From: JAYZBC01 sp036339375
Lineage (GTDB): Bacteria > Pseudomonadota > Alphaproteobacteria > MPNO01 > UBA2964
DNA length: 44,274 nucleotides
Direction of reading: 5' to 3'
Assembly (NCBI GenBank): GCA_036339375.1
Contig: JAYZBC010000026.1
Location: 1 to 44,274, forward strand
Shown: positions 16,814-25,962 of the stretch, one piece after another
Position numbering within the stretch: position 1 is the stretch's first letter
How the letters are laid out: each line of letters starts with the position of its first letter
Position numbers and translations under genes: made by a program
The notes under the pieces: model-generated
What the model was told of the DNA's origin: nothing
What the model saw: the letters and a program-made list of their open reading frames with translations, nothing else
The model's database searches: none

Positions 16814-18958
16814 ATGTCAGTTAAATTTACGCCTAAATCAAAACAAAAAATTTCGCAGAAGCTACCAGCAGAAAAGGGGCACGCAAATTTTCAAGAAGCT
16901 TTAGCGCTTCATCAGAAAGGTGATTTGGAACGGGCTCAAATAATTTATGAAGAAATTATAAAAAAACAGCCCACAAATTTCGACTCACTACATTTACTTG
17001 GTGTCCTAGCATACCAAAATGCGGACTACCAACGTTCTGTTGATTTAATAAAAAAAGCAATTCAAATAAATCCTAAAAATTCAATTTTTTATTACAACAA
17101 AGGATTAGCGCACCAAGAGTTAAGACAATTGGAGTCAGCTATCGATAGTTTTGGAAAAGCAATAGAGTTCAATCCCGAATATGTAGATGCTCATTACAAT
17201 CGCGGCTTAACTTTTGTGGAACTAGGGCAGGCATCATTGGCGGCTTTAGATTTCCTTCGAGTTACTGAAATGAGGCCCGACTATGCGGATGCTTTTTCTG
17301 ATCTTGGTAATACTCAAAAGGAACTCCAACAATTTCAGCCGGCCCTCAAGAGTTACGATAAAGCAATTGAGTTGGACCCAAATTTCGTGGACGCCTATTA
17401 CAATAAGGGATTGACTCATTTGGAACTTAAAAATTTTGGGGCGGCCATTGAGAGTTTCGGTCTAGCCATAAAACTTGAGCCCAACTTTCCAGAGGCTTTT
17501 TGCAATCGTGGTTTAGCTTATCAAGCAATATTTCAATGGGAAATTTCCATAAAGGATTTCAATCGAGCTATAGAACTTCGACCAAATTTTGCCGAAGCTT
17601 ATTCAAATCGTGGTCTGGCCTTGATAAAAACAAAACAGTTGGAAGCTTCTTTTAGGGACTTCGATAAAGCTATAGAACTTCGACCAAATTTTGCCGAAGC
17701 TTATTCGAATCGTGGTTTGGTTCTAAAACAACTTAAGCAGCTAGAGGCCTCAGTAAAAAGTTGTGATAAAGCTATCCAACTAAAACCAAATTTGGCCGAA
17801 GCGTTTTGTAATCGGGGCCTAGCACTTCAAGGTCTCAAACAATTGGAGGCTTCCATTGAAAATTTTAATCAAGCAATAAAACTCAATCCAAACTTTGCCG
17901 CAGCCTACTCTAATAAAAGTATTTCACAAAAAAACCTCAAGCTCTTGGATGAAGCGATCAGGAGCTGCGATAAAGCTATAAAACTTAATCCGAATTCTGC
18001 GGACGCCTATTGGAACAAGGCTCTAGTATTATTATTGAACGGCAAACTAAATGAGGGCTGGGATTTGTTTGAGTGGCGTTGGAAGAGAGACTCATTTACT
18101 TCTCCTAAGAGAGATTTTTCGCAGCCGCTTTGGCTTGGTTTAGAATCGTTAAAAGAAAAAACGATCCTTCTGCACAGCGAACAGGGTCTAGGCGATACCA
18201 TTCAATTTTGCCGGTATGCAAAATCGGTATCCCAACTGGGTGCACGAGTTATTTTGGAAGTACCAAAAGCTCTTGTTAGTTTGTTTCAAAGTTTGGAAGG
18301 TATAAGTGAATTAATATCCAAAGGGACTGAACTACCAGCGTTTGATTTTCACTGCCCATTACTTAGTTTGCCTTTGGCTTTTAAAACAACTGAAACAACC
18401 ATTCCAAGCAATAAGGCTTACTTACACAGTGAAAAAAACAAAGTATCTAGATGGGAAAAAAGGTTAGGTAAGAAAACAAAACCTCGAGTCGGAATTGTTT
18501 GGAGCAGTCTTTCTAGTTTTAGGAATGATTCCTATCGAAGTTTAAAACTCAAGGACTTTCTAGCAGCATTACCAAAAAGCGGAATAGAATATATTTGTCT
18601 GCAAAAAGAAATCAAAGAAGATGATAAGGAGACGTTGGCATCGGTCCAAGATATTCGATTTTTTGGGAACGAATTAAAGGATTTTAGTCAGACAGCTGCG
18701 TTAATAGAAAATATTGATTTAGTTGTAAGTACGTGCACGAGTGTTCCTCATTTGAGTGGAGCTATGCACAAACCAACATGGTTACTTTTATCTTCCGTAC
18801 CTGACTGGCGGTGGATGCTCAACAGAAACGATAGTCCCTGGTATTCCTCGGTCAGGCTCTACCGACAAGATGATTCTCGAAACTGGGTCGGCGTTTTGGA
18901 ACAGATTAAGACAGACTTAGGAGAGTTATTTTCATACAAAAATACAAATAAAAGTTAA
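16814..18958 (+). CDS. Tetratricopeptide repeat protein with glycosyltransferase-like C-terminal domain
   Basis: A 714-residue soluble protein. Residues about 25-420 are tandem 34-residue TPR units with the recurring pattern (S)xxxFDKAIELxPNFAEAYSNRGLxLxxLKQLEAS. Residues about 430-705 form a second domain containing GWDLFEWRW, LLHSEQGLGDTIQFCRYA, RVGIVWSS and VSTCTSVPHLSGAMHKPTWLLL, characteristic of the GT-B-like module found behind TPRs in many marine alphaproteobacterial proteins. It may modify or bind glycans or peptides; activity is unproven. No signal peptide is visible. Two TPR units are almost identical in DNA (separate entry). The gene stands alone. Confidence 0.85.
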   Translation: MSVKFTPKSKQKISQKLPAEKGHANFQEALALHQKGDLERAQIIYEEIIKKQPTNFDSLHLLGVLAYQNADYQRSVDLIKKAIQINPKNSIFYYNKGLAHQELRQLESAIDSFGKAIEFNPEYVDAHYNRGLTFVELGQASLAALDFLRVTEMRPDYADAFSDLGNTQKELQQFQPALKSYDKAIELDPNFVDAYYNKGLTHLELKNFGAAIESFGLAIKLEPNFPEAFCNRGLAYQAIFQWEISIKDFNRAIELRPNFAEAYSNRGLALIKTKQLEASFRDFDKAIELRPNFAEAYSNRGLVLKQLKQLEASVKSCDKAIQLKPNLAEAFCNRGLALQGLKQLEASIENFNQAIKLNPNFAAAYSNKSISQKNLKLLDEAIRSCDKAIKLNPNSADAYWNKALVLLLNGKLNEGWDLFEWRWKRDSFTSPKRDFSQPLWLGLESLKEKTILLHSEQGLGDTIQFCRYAKSVSQLGARVILEVPKALVSLFQSLEGISELISKGTELPAFDFHCPLLSLPLAFKTTETTIPSNKAYLHSEKNKVSRWEKRLGKKTKPRVGIVWSSLSSFRNDSYRSLKLKDFLAALPKSGIEYICLQKEIKEDDKETLASVQDIRFFGNELKDFSQTAALIENIDLVVSTCTSVPHLSGAMHKPTWLLLSSVPDWRWMLNRNDSPWYSSVRLYRQDDSRNWVGVLEQIKTDLGELFSYKNTNKS
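17566..17706 (+). repeat. Near-identical tandem TPR units
   Basis: A 39-bp stretch at 17566-17604 is repeated exactly at 17668-17706, an offset of 102 bp or one 34-residue TPR unit. Flanking sequence is also similar, and further units up to about 17900 share AAACT/GAACT...CCAAA(C/T)TT...GCCG motifs. Identity at the DNA level points to recent unit duplication or gene conversion. Confidence 0.85.
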
Positions 18959-19045
18959 AATACCCAAAAATGATTTGAATTTTTTAATACAAAAAAAGAG
19001 CAACGTGTTTCTTGAAAGGTTTGTGAGTGGAATTATAAAAATCTA

Positions 19046-19579
19046 TTACACAGGGATCATACGGTGGCTAGAATTTTGTCCGGGGTCATAGGAATAACGT
19101 TCAATTGTATCTAAATTTGTTCCCGTCACACGAACCCAGCGGGCAGGCCTGGGATGTGCAGTTGAGTGAATTATACCCGTGTCAAATAGTGCAGCCTTCC
19201 CGGGTTCGAGTGCAAATGTAGGGCCTTCTTTAAGTTCTGCATAACCGGCGCGGGAATTATCATCAAGGCGGTTCCATAATGTCATATTGGTTATCCCTGT
19301 TGCTTGACCATAAACAGCCCAAGAAGGACCATGATCATGTGGTTTGCCCTTTCTGTTACCGAGGTCTGTTCCGTGTGCCATAACATAAAAATCAAATTCC
19401 TGGTCATGGTATAGGATAGTTTTTCCTGTATTTTGGTTTTTGAGGTGCTGGGTGATGAAGACTTCATTAACGAGGAGTTTCTCCAGAAAATTTTGGACGG
19501 CCTTGCGTCCTGTACTTCCGTCGTCTGCGGAAAATGCCTTGTGGCAATCCTCACAAAATTGTTCAAGCGTATAATTCAT
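19046..19579 (-). CDS. Cupin-fold, cysteine dioxygenase-like metal protein
   Basis: A 177-residue beta-helix protein. KGKPHDHGPSWAVYGQATGITNMTLWNRLDD contains the HxHG-type metal-ligand segment of the first cupin motif; FALEPGKAALFDTGIIHSTAHPRPARWVRVTGTNLD carries the second-motif histidine. This resembles the predicted metal-dependent double-stranded beta-helix enzymes related to cysteine dioxygenase. The substrate is unknown. AAGGAA lies upstream of the ATG at 19579. It is divergent from the MFS transporter gene across 71 bp, so the two may share a control region. Confidence 0.75.
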   Translation of the reverse strand: MNYTLEQFCEDCHKAFSADDGSTGRKAVQNFLEKLLVNEVFITQHLKNQNTGKTILYHDQEFDFYVMAHGTDLGNRKGKPHDHGPSWAVYGQATGITNMTLWNRLDDNSRAGYAELKEGPTFALEPGKAALFDTGIIHSTAHPRPARWVRVTGTNLDTIERYSYDPGQNSSHRMIPV

Positions 19580-19650
19580 AGTCTTTTCCTTAGCCCTAAT
19601 TGCTTGTCTTATAATATACTCTACATATAACCCAGTGCTAGGTTGTTTCT

Positions 19651-20919
19651 ATGGAAAACGAATTGACGGCATCCCGGAAGACACAGGCTGCATGGTGTTT
19701 TTTTGATTGGGCAAATTCAGCTTTTCCAACTGTGATCGTTACTTTTGTTTTTTCCGCTTATTTCACAACTTCCGTCGCGCTAAACCATGTTGAAGGCACT
19801 GCACTATGGGGTTATGCCGTTTCGGCGTCTGCTCTTTTGATTGCACTTGTTAGCCCAATTGTTGGTGCTATTTCTGATGCTGGAGGACAAAAAAAATCTT
19901 GGTTAGCTTTCTTTTCACTGGTTTGTGTCCTCTGCACAGCACTTCTTTGGTATATAAGACCTGATCCAGATTTGATAATTTGGGGACTATGCTTGTTTGT
20001 CCTAGCAAATTTCGCGTTCGAAGTTGGCACAGTATTTTATAATGCAATGCTTCCACAAATTGTGCCTCCCTCGAAAATTGGGAGACTATCTGGTTGGGGT
20101 TGGGGATTAGGTTATGCAGGAGGGCTTTGTTGTTTGGCGCTTGTGCTTTTATGTTTTGTTCAACCTGAAAGACCTATTTTTAGTCTTCAAAAGGAAACAG
20201 GAGAGCATATACGTATTGTTGGCCCTTTGGTCGCGGTGTGGTTTGTTGTATTTTCAGCGCCCCTATTTTTCTTCGTTCAGGATAAAAACCCCAAGAAACG
20301 GGCGTTAACTAATTCTGCTAAAGAGGGTTTGTTAAGGTTGGTCCAAACTATAAAATTACTAAAGTTGGGTAGACCTATCCCTCAATTTTTAATTGCCAGA
20401 GTCTTTTACGTAGATGGGCTAAATACTTTATTTGCTTTTGGCGGCATTTATGCCGCCGGAAGTTTCGGTATGGGTATCGATGAGATAATAATTTTTGGTA
20501 TAGCCCTAAATTTGATGGCCGGTTTAGGGGCCGTTGGATTTTCTTGGCTGGATGATTTATTAGGACCAAAAAAGACGGTTTTGATTTCGCTTGTCGCAAT
20601 TTTTCTGTTAATTTTGCCTCTTCTTATTATAGAATCAAAAATGTTTTTTTGGGGCTTTGGGTTATTTTTAGGAATTTTTGTTGGTCCCGTACAAGCAGCT
20701 AGCCGTTCTCTGATGGTGCGATTGGCCCCGGCCAACCAAATAACGGAAATGTTTGGAATGTTTGCTTTCTCAGGCAAGATCACGGCGTTTTTATGCCCGC
20801 TTGTTTTAGCCACCATAACTGCTTTGTTTGGATCTCAAAGAATTGGGATGTTGGCGATATTATTTTTCTTAGGAGTTGGAATATGTATTTTAACGAAGGT
20901 GAAAGAACCCATCCAATGA
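19651..20919 (+). CDS. MFS transporter, UMF1 (Atg22-like) family
   Basis: An integral membrane transporter of 422 residues with about 12 hydrophobic segments. The opening AWCFFDWANSAFPTVIVTFVFSAYFT is the UMF1 family signature, and GAISDAGGQKKSWLAFF is the loop-2-type motif of the major facilitator superfamily. GTVFYNAMLPQIVPPSKIGRLSGWGWGLGYAGG and GPVQAASRSLMVRLAPANQITEMFGMFAFSGKITAF are also family blocks. Related yeast Atg22 exports amino acids from the vacuole; the bacterial substrate is unknown. The gene converges on purH with 22 bp between stops. Confidence 0.9.
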   Translation: MENELTASRKTQAAWCFFDWANSAFPTVIVTFVFSAYFTTSVALNHVEGTALWGYAVSASALLIALVSPIVGAISDAGGQKKSWLAFFSLVCVLCTALLWYIRPDPDLIIWGLCLFVLANFAFEVGTVFYNAMLPQIVPPSKIGRLSGWGWGLGYAGGLCCLALVLLCFVQPERPIFSLQKETGEHIRIVGPLVAVWFVVFSAPLFFFVQDKNPKKRALTNSAKEGLLRLVQTIKLLKLGRPIPQFLIARVFYVDGLNTLFAFGGIYAAGSFGMGIDEIIIFGIALNLMAGLGAVGFSWLDDLLGPKKTVLISLVAIFLLILPLLIIESKMFFWGFGLFLGIFVGPVQAASRSLMVRLAPANQITEMFGMFAFSGKITAFLCPLVLATITALFGSQRIGMLAILFFLGVGICILTKVKEPIQ

Positions 20920-20941
20920 GCCCAAATTAAATAAGAAAAAA

Positions 20942-22525
20942 CTAATGCCGAAAATGTCTTACTCCTGTAAACACCATAGCGATATTATTTTTATTGGCTG
21001 CTTGTATAACTTCATTATCTCTAATTGACCCACCAGGCTGTATAACCGCAGTGGCGCCCGCGGCAACGGCTTTCAATAAACCGTCTGGGAACGGAAAGAA
21101 AGCATCTGAAGCGACTACAGAACCTCTGGCAAGCGGCTCTGGTGCACCGGCAGCTGTCGCAGCATCCGCTGATTTTTGTGCGGCAATTCGACAGGAATCT
21201 ACCCTACTCATTTGACCCGCTCCTATCCCTACAGTTGCGTTGTTTTTTGCATATACGATAGCGTTGGATTTAACGTGTTTGCAAACAGTGAATGCAAATA
21301 AAAGGTCTAAAAGTTCTTGTTTCGTCGGTTTGCGTTCAGTTACGAACTTTAAATCTTTGGCCTGTGTTTGGATGAAATCTTGACTTTGTAACAAAAACCC
21401 ATCAGCCAACATTTTCATTGTTAACAAGTGTGGCTCTGGAACTTTTTTCTTAGTTTGGATAATGCGGAGATTCTTTTTTTCGGCCAGTATCAACCCTGCC
21501 TCCACAGAAATTTTAGGGGCAATAATCACCTCTATAAAAAGGTTGGACATTAATTTGGCAGCGGATAGAGTTAGCGTGCGATTTACCGCAATAATGCTAC
21601 CAAATGCGCTTATGGGATCACAAAGTAGGGCGTGGTTGTAGGCATCTGCAAGAGTTTTTCTAGTGGCAACGCCACATGGGTTGGCATGCTTAATGATTGC
21701 TACCGCAGGCTTTTGAAACTCTGATACCAATTGTAAAGCTGCATCCGCATCGCTTAAGTTGTTGTAACTTAGCGCTTTCCCCTGGATTTGTTTTTTTGTG
21801 TCCTCCCCTTCTGGGTCTCCTTCTAGCTTATAAAATGCGGCTTCTTGATGGGGATTTTCTCCATAGCGCATGATTTGATTACGGGCTCCAGAGATGGCGT
21901 AGTGGCGGGGAAATTTTTCTCCAGTTTTTTTTGCAAACCAGTTGCCAATAGTTGCATCGTATGCGGCTGTTCGGGCATAAGCTCTAGAAGCGAGCAGCCT
22001 GCGTAATTCAAGTGTTGTAGCACCTTTGTTTTTTGTCATTGTTTCAATAACTAATTTATAGTCTTCTGGATCAGTGACCACTGTTACGTTTTCATGGTTT
22101 TTTGCGGCCGCGCGTATAAGCGTTGGCCCCCCGACATCAATATTTTCAATACATTCCTCAAAATCAGCACCAATTTTGAGCATTTCTTCGAAGGGATAAA
22201 GATTTACCACTACTAAATCTATAGTGGTTATATTGTGCTCAGAAATTGTCTGCAAATGATTCTTATTACTCCGTTGTGCAAGAATTCCACCGTGAATTTT
22301 GGGGTGTAGGGTTTTTACTCGCCCATTCATAATTTCCGGAAAACCTGTGTGATCACTCACTTCTTTGACTGAAATACCAGAACTGATAAGTGTTTTGGCT
22401 GTGCCACCTGTAGAAATAATTTTCACCCCGTTTTGGTTTAAAAAACCACCTAGTTCCATTAAACCCTCTTTGTTGGATACAGAAATTAGTGCACACGAAA
22501 TTTTGGAAAAATTTTTATTGGTCAT
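20942..22525 (-). CDS. purH: Bifunctional AICAR formyltransferase/IMP cyclohydrolase
   Basis: It performs the last two steps of purine synthesis, AICAR to FAICAR to IMP. The 527-residue protein has the N-terminal MGS-like cyclohydrolase domain (ALISVSNKEGLMELGGFLNQNGVKIISTGGTAKTL, MNGRVKTLHPKIHGGILAQR). The transformylase domain follows, with the Lys-His pair in AIIKHANPCGVA, then SAFGSIIAVNR and the terminal VIQPGGSIRDNEVI...MVFTGVRHFRH. The length is normal. The gene starts only 8 bp after the FlaA1-like gene and lacks a clear ribosome site. In many alphaproteobacteria purH follows the heparinase gene; here three polysaccharide genes lie between them. Confidence 0.97.
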   Translation of the reverse strand: MTNKNFSKISCALISVSNKEGLMELGGFLNQNGVKIISTGGTAKTLISSGISVKEVSDHTGFPEIMNGRVKTLHPKIHGGILAQRSNKNHLQTISEHNITTIDLVVVNLYPFEEMLKIGADFEECIENIDVGGPTLIRAAAKNHENVTVVTDPEDYKLVIETMTKNKGATTLELRRLLASRAYARTAAYDATIGNWFAKKTGEKFPRHYAISGARNQIMRYGENPHQEAAFYKLEGDPEGEDTKKQIQGKALSYNNLSDADAALQLVSEFQKPAVAIIKHANPCGVATRKTLADAYNHALLCDPISAFGSIIAVNRTLTLSAAKLMSNLFIEVIIAPKISVEAGLILAEKKNLRIIQTKKKVPEPHLLTMKMLADGFLLQSQDFIQTQAKDLKFVTERKPTKQELLDLLFAFTVCKHVKSNAIVYAKNNATVGIGAGQMSRVDSCRIAAQKSADAATAAGAPEPLARGSVVASDAFFPFPDGLLKAVAAGATAVIQPGGSIRDNEVIQAANKNNIAMVFTGVRHFRH

Positions 22526-22533
22526 CTGAGATT

Positions 22534-24450
22534 TTATGAGGCTATTGTTTCCATTGGAATGTTTTTAGAATTTTTATACTCTGGAACATGTTTTTGGATT
22601 AGTGAAATTATTTCTGTTTTTTCACCTTTGTGAGCAGCATCAACCATGCCGTCTATTTGCTTTGTTAACTGCTCCAAGGGAGCTGTTCGGGGGGACGCAA
22701 GTAATATGCCCGCATATTTTGTTTTTTCAGGTTTCTCCGAGTCGTGCAGAATTTCTTCTGATAATTTTTCTCCCTCCCTCAATCCAGTGAACGCTATTTT
22801 AATGTCTTTGTCCGGTCGAAGCCCGGCAAGTAATATAATTTGATGAGCGAGATCTAGAATACGTATCGGCTCTCCCATTTCTAAAACATAAACGCGGCCT
22901 GTTTCAGCTTTTTCATTGGTGCCTAGGACAGCTGCTTCCAACACAAGTTCTACAGCCTCACGAACCGTCATGAAATATCGTTTCATATTTGGATCAGTTA
23001 CCGTTAATGGACCACCTCTGGCAAGTTGTCTTTGGAATAGTGGTATTACAGATCCAGTTGATCCAAGTACATTTCCGAAACGAACAGTAACAAATCTAGT
23101 TTCAGTGTAAGATGTTTCGGCTTCTTTTTCTATATCTAGGGCTTGGCAGTAAGTCTCTGCTATCCGTTTTGTGGCCCCCATAACGCTGGTTGGGTTTACT
23201 GCTTTATCTGTAGAAATTAAAACCATTAACTGTACTTTGTAATTGCGACAGCAGTCAGCAACAATTCTAGTACCTTCGACGTTTGTTAATACGCCCTCAT
23301 CCGGGTTTTGCTCCACAATTGGGACATGTTTTAATGCTGCAGCGTGAAATACAATTTCGGGAGTTTCATCTTCAAAAACTCTCATAACTCTATTACGATT
23401 CCGCACACTTGCAACTAAAGCAGCCCTATTAAGATTTGGGTAAGATTCCGCTATTTCCAAATCGATGGCATAAAGCCCGTATTCTGAGTTATCAAGGATG
23501 GATAAGGAGGCCGGTTTGCAACGGGCCACCTGTCGGGACAACTCTGCACCAATAGTACCCCCTGCCCCTGTAATAAGTATACGTTTTCCTTCCACTAATG
23601 ATTGCATACTGGGACGATCCAGAGTTAGCTGTGGTCTTCCCAACAGATCTTCAATAGCGATTGGCTTAATGGGAATGTTTTCATTTATGTCCTCATGAAA
23701 ATCGGTGGGACTAGGTATCCGGCCGATACCAAGGGCCAACTCCTCCGCAAACAGAAGGAGTTTCTGTACAGATTGTTTATTAATATCTTCTTTCGCCACA
23801 ATTAGTCGTTGTGGTTTTTTGCGATTTGCGTGAAATTGTTTTATGATTTTGGGAATTTCTTCGATAGTACCCAACACTTTTAAGCCATGAATTTGGTGTC
23901 CAACTGGACCTTCCTTTTCACTAATTAAGCCTAAAATTTCGTACGCTGAATTTGGATTACGGAGGATTCCCCGGAGAAACATTTCAGCTGTATCTTTAGC
24001 TCCAACTAACAAAGCAGGTATTCGCTTTTGTTCTTGAATACCGCTTGAACCATTGTAGTGGTATTCCTTTATTTTTCGGTAAATAAAACGTGGGCCACCT
24101 AAAAACGCAATTAAGACAAACCAGTTTATTATAGGCGTGGACCTCGGGATCCATTCTAGCCGATTAATCAAAAACATAACTGGAAAGAAAACCAAAATCA
24201 CTAAAGTTACGGATTTGGTTATAGCAACTAAATCGTTAACTGAGGCATAACGCCATATTCCACTGTAAAGCCCCATTTTCCAAAATAAACCAGCCGAAAT
24301 TAATCCAAAACATACTCCCCAAAGAAAAATTAATTTTATCTCGTAAAATAATATTTCATTACCTAGGCGTAAAAACATAGCTATCGGTAAAGAACAGGTT
24401 GCCATGAAAAAATCATGGCCAAATGCTAATTTTTGGCGCAACGTTTTCAT
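22534..24450 (-). CDS. Membrane nucleoside-diphosphate-sugar 4,6-dehydratase (FlaA1/WbpM/CapD/PglF family)
   Basis: An inner-membrane SDR enzyme of 638 residues that typically converts UDP-GlcNAc to a 4-keto-6-deoxy sugar for surface glycans. About four transmembrane segments occupy residues 10-130, then a first nucleotide-binding-like domain. The catalytic SDR domain begins at ILITGAGGTIGAELSRQ near residue 290. LISTDKAVNPTSVMGATKRIAE shows the Met-x3-Lys active site used by this large family in place of Tyr-x3-Lys. GLREGEKLSEEIL near the end is also diagnostic. It probably heads a transcript that includes purH. Substrate assignment is by family only. Confidence 0.93.
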   Translation of the reverse strand: MKTLRQKLAFGHDFFMATCSLPIAMFLRLGNEILFYEIKLIFLWGVCFGLISAGLFWKMGLYSGIWRYASVNDLVAITKSVTLVILVFFPVMFLINRLEWIPRSTPIINWFVLIAFLGGPRFIYRKIKEYHYNGSSGIQEQKRIPALLVGAKDTAEMFLRGILRNPNSAYEILGLISEKEGPVGHQIHGLKVLGTIEEIPKIIKQFHANRKKPQRLIVAKEDINKQSVQKLLLFAEELALGIGRIPSPTDFHEDINENIPIKPIAIEDLLGRPQLTLDRPSMQSLVEGKRILITGAGGTIGAELSRQVARCKPASLSILDNSEYGLYAIDLEIAESYPNLNRAALVASVRNRNRVMRVFEDETPEIVFHAAALKHVPIVEQNPDEGVLTNVEGTRIVADCCRNYKVQLMVLISTDKAVNPTSVMGATKRIAETYCQALDIEKEAETSYTETRFVTVRFGNVLGSTGSVIPLFQRQLARGGPLTVTDPNMKRYFMTVREAVELVLEAAVLGTNEKAETGRVYVLEMGEPIRILDLAHQIILLAGLRPDKDIKIAFTGLREGEKLSEEILHDSEKPEKTKYAGILLASPRTAPLEQLTKQIDGMVDAAHKGEKTEIISLIQKHVPEYKNSKNIPMETIAS

Positions 24451-24624
24451 AATTTCTAGGAAGTCAAAGAACTAATTTTCCCAATAATTCACTACATATC
24501 TTAGCACAGTAAAATTCGACGTACATCTATCCCGATATAACAAAAAAAGAGAATTATTAAATGCTAAAGTAAAAATTTAAATGCTGAACTAGTGTGGTTT
24601 ATTAATGTCGATTAAGCTGAAAGG

Positions 24625-25764
24625 TCAATCAGACAACCCGTTTTCAGTATGCATGCGCTTGAAAATTTCAATTAAATTTTCAAAATGTTGGTTAATGCTG
24701 TATTTTTGGTTTGCTAGGTCTACCCCCTTTTTGCATAAAGAATTATATAAATTTGGTTGGGTACGTATAGAATTAATTTTTTTTACCAATCCCTGAGCAT
24801 CATATGGACGGAAATAAAGTGCAGCGTCACCACAAATTTCTCGGTTAATGCTTGAGTCTGCTGCAATTACAGGGATACCTGTTGCCATAGCCTCAACCAA
24901 AGGAAAGCCAAACGTTTCCGAGACAGATGGAAATACGAATATATCGTTTTTAGCATAAACGTCAGGTAGATTTTCATATTTTACTGAAGATAATTCTAAA
25001 TACTCGCTGACTTCAGGGGTCGTAAGACTTTGATAATCCTTTTTGCCACAATGCCAAGGGTCAAACTCTTCCTTGGACATAGTAATATGTGTTTGAACGT
25101 CAATATTTTTTTGTCGAAGGAGCGTTGTCGCTTTTTTTAGGGTCTCCGGGTCTTTATGAGGATAATAAACAGAGACGTATAGCAGATTAACAGGATCACT
25201 TACTGATAAAGGAGTTGAATTTTGTGCTTTGAAAAAATCCAAATTGATTCCATATGTATTGATTTTGACTTTTGTTTTTAACGCTGGGCAAAAAGTTTGT
25301 ATCCAATTACAAAGTGTTTTTGAAGGCACCATCACATTAGTTGCGGCTTTAATTGACTGCACCATTAGATTTCTGCGGATTACAGTCGTTATTCTCGCTT
25401 TACGGCCTAATTTAGGGAATACATTTTGTATGTAAAATGGATTAAATAAACCCCCTTCCCGCATAAGGAGGAGTTGTGGCATTTTACATCCAAATAATGC
25501 GAAATTTGCTGACGAAAACAAAATATCCGGCCTAATTTTATTTACTTGCCTGCGCCAGATTGTTTGTTCCCATAAAAACCTCTCTAATGCAGACATATTG
25601 TTAACATTCATTGAAATGGTTTTTCCTTCTTCAGCAATCGGACTATATTTTGGGTGTGCGATGGTTGTTTTTATACCAGCTTGACTGAATTTGGTTTTTA
25701 AGTTTTGGGTATAAGTAAGGATGCCGCCTTTACGTGCTGATAACGCATTCATAAGTATTTTCAT
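24625..25764 (-). CDS. Glycosyltransferase family 4 (group 1)
   Basis: A retaining GT-B glycosyltransferase of 379 residues. The N-terminal half opens MKILMNALSARKGGILTYTQNL, with a GG loop that contacts the nucleotide sugar. The C-terminal half has LLYVSVYYPHKDPETL, then the donor-binding E-x7-E block SETFGFPLVEAMATGIPVIAADSSINREICGDAALYF. Donor and acceptor are unknown, but neighbours making 4-keto-6-deoxy and uronic UDP-sugars suggest a surface polysaccharide or O-antigen. No ribosome site is obvious at the ATG. It is divergent from the TviB-like gene and 174 bp upstream of the FlaA1-like gene. Confidence 0.9.
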   Translation of the reverse strand: MKILMNALSARKGGILTYTQNLKTKFSQAGIKTTIAHPKYSPIAEEGKTISMNVNNMSALERFLWEQTIWRRQVNKIRPDILFSSANFALFGCKMPQLLLMREGGLFNPFYIQNVFPKLGRKARITTVIRRNLMVQSIKAATNVMVPSKTLCNWIQTFCPALKTKVKINTYGINLDFFKAQNSTPLSVSDPVNLLYVSVYYPHKDPETLKKATTLLRQKNIDVQTHITMSKEEFDPWHCGKKDYQSLTTPEVSEYLELSSVKYENLPDVYAKNDIFVFPSVSETFGFPLVEAMATGIPVIAADSSINREICGDAALYFRPYDAQGLVKKINSIRTQPNLYNSLCKKGVDLANQKYSINQHFENLIEIFKRMHTENGLSD

Positions 25765-25962
25765 AATATTAAAAAATTGTTATAAAAAATTGAAAGGAAG
25801 CTAGCCCAAATTGCCCAAAAAAACATCTGTTAAAAATTTGGTAAATTTCTTACATAAAATCAATGTGAATTTTTGTTGAATTGACTGTTACAGATGTTTG
25901 AATATTCTTTTTTGTTGTCTCCATAAATTTTAGAGGAAATAGAGAAAAAAATTGGAGTTATT

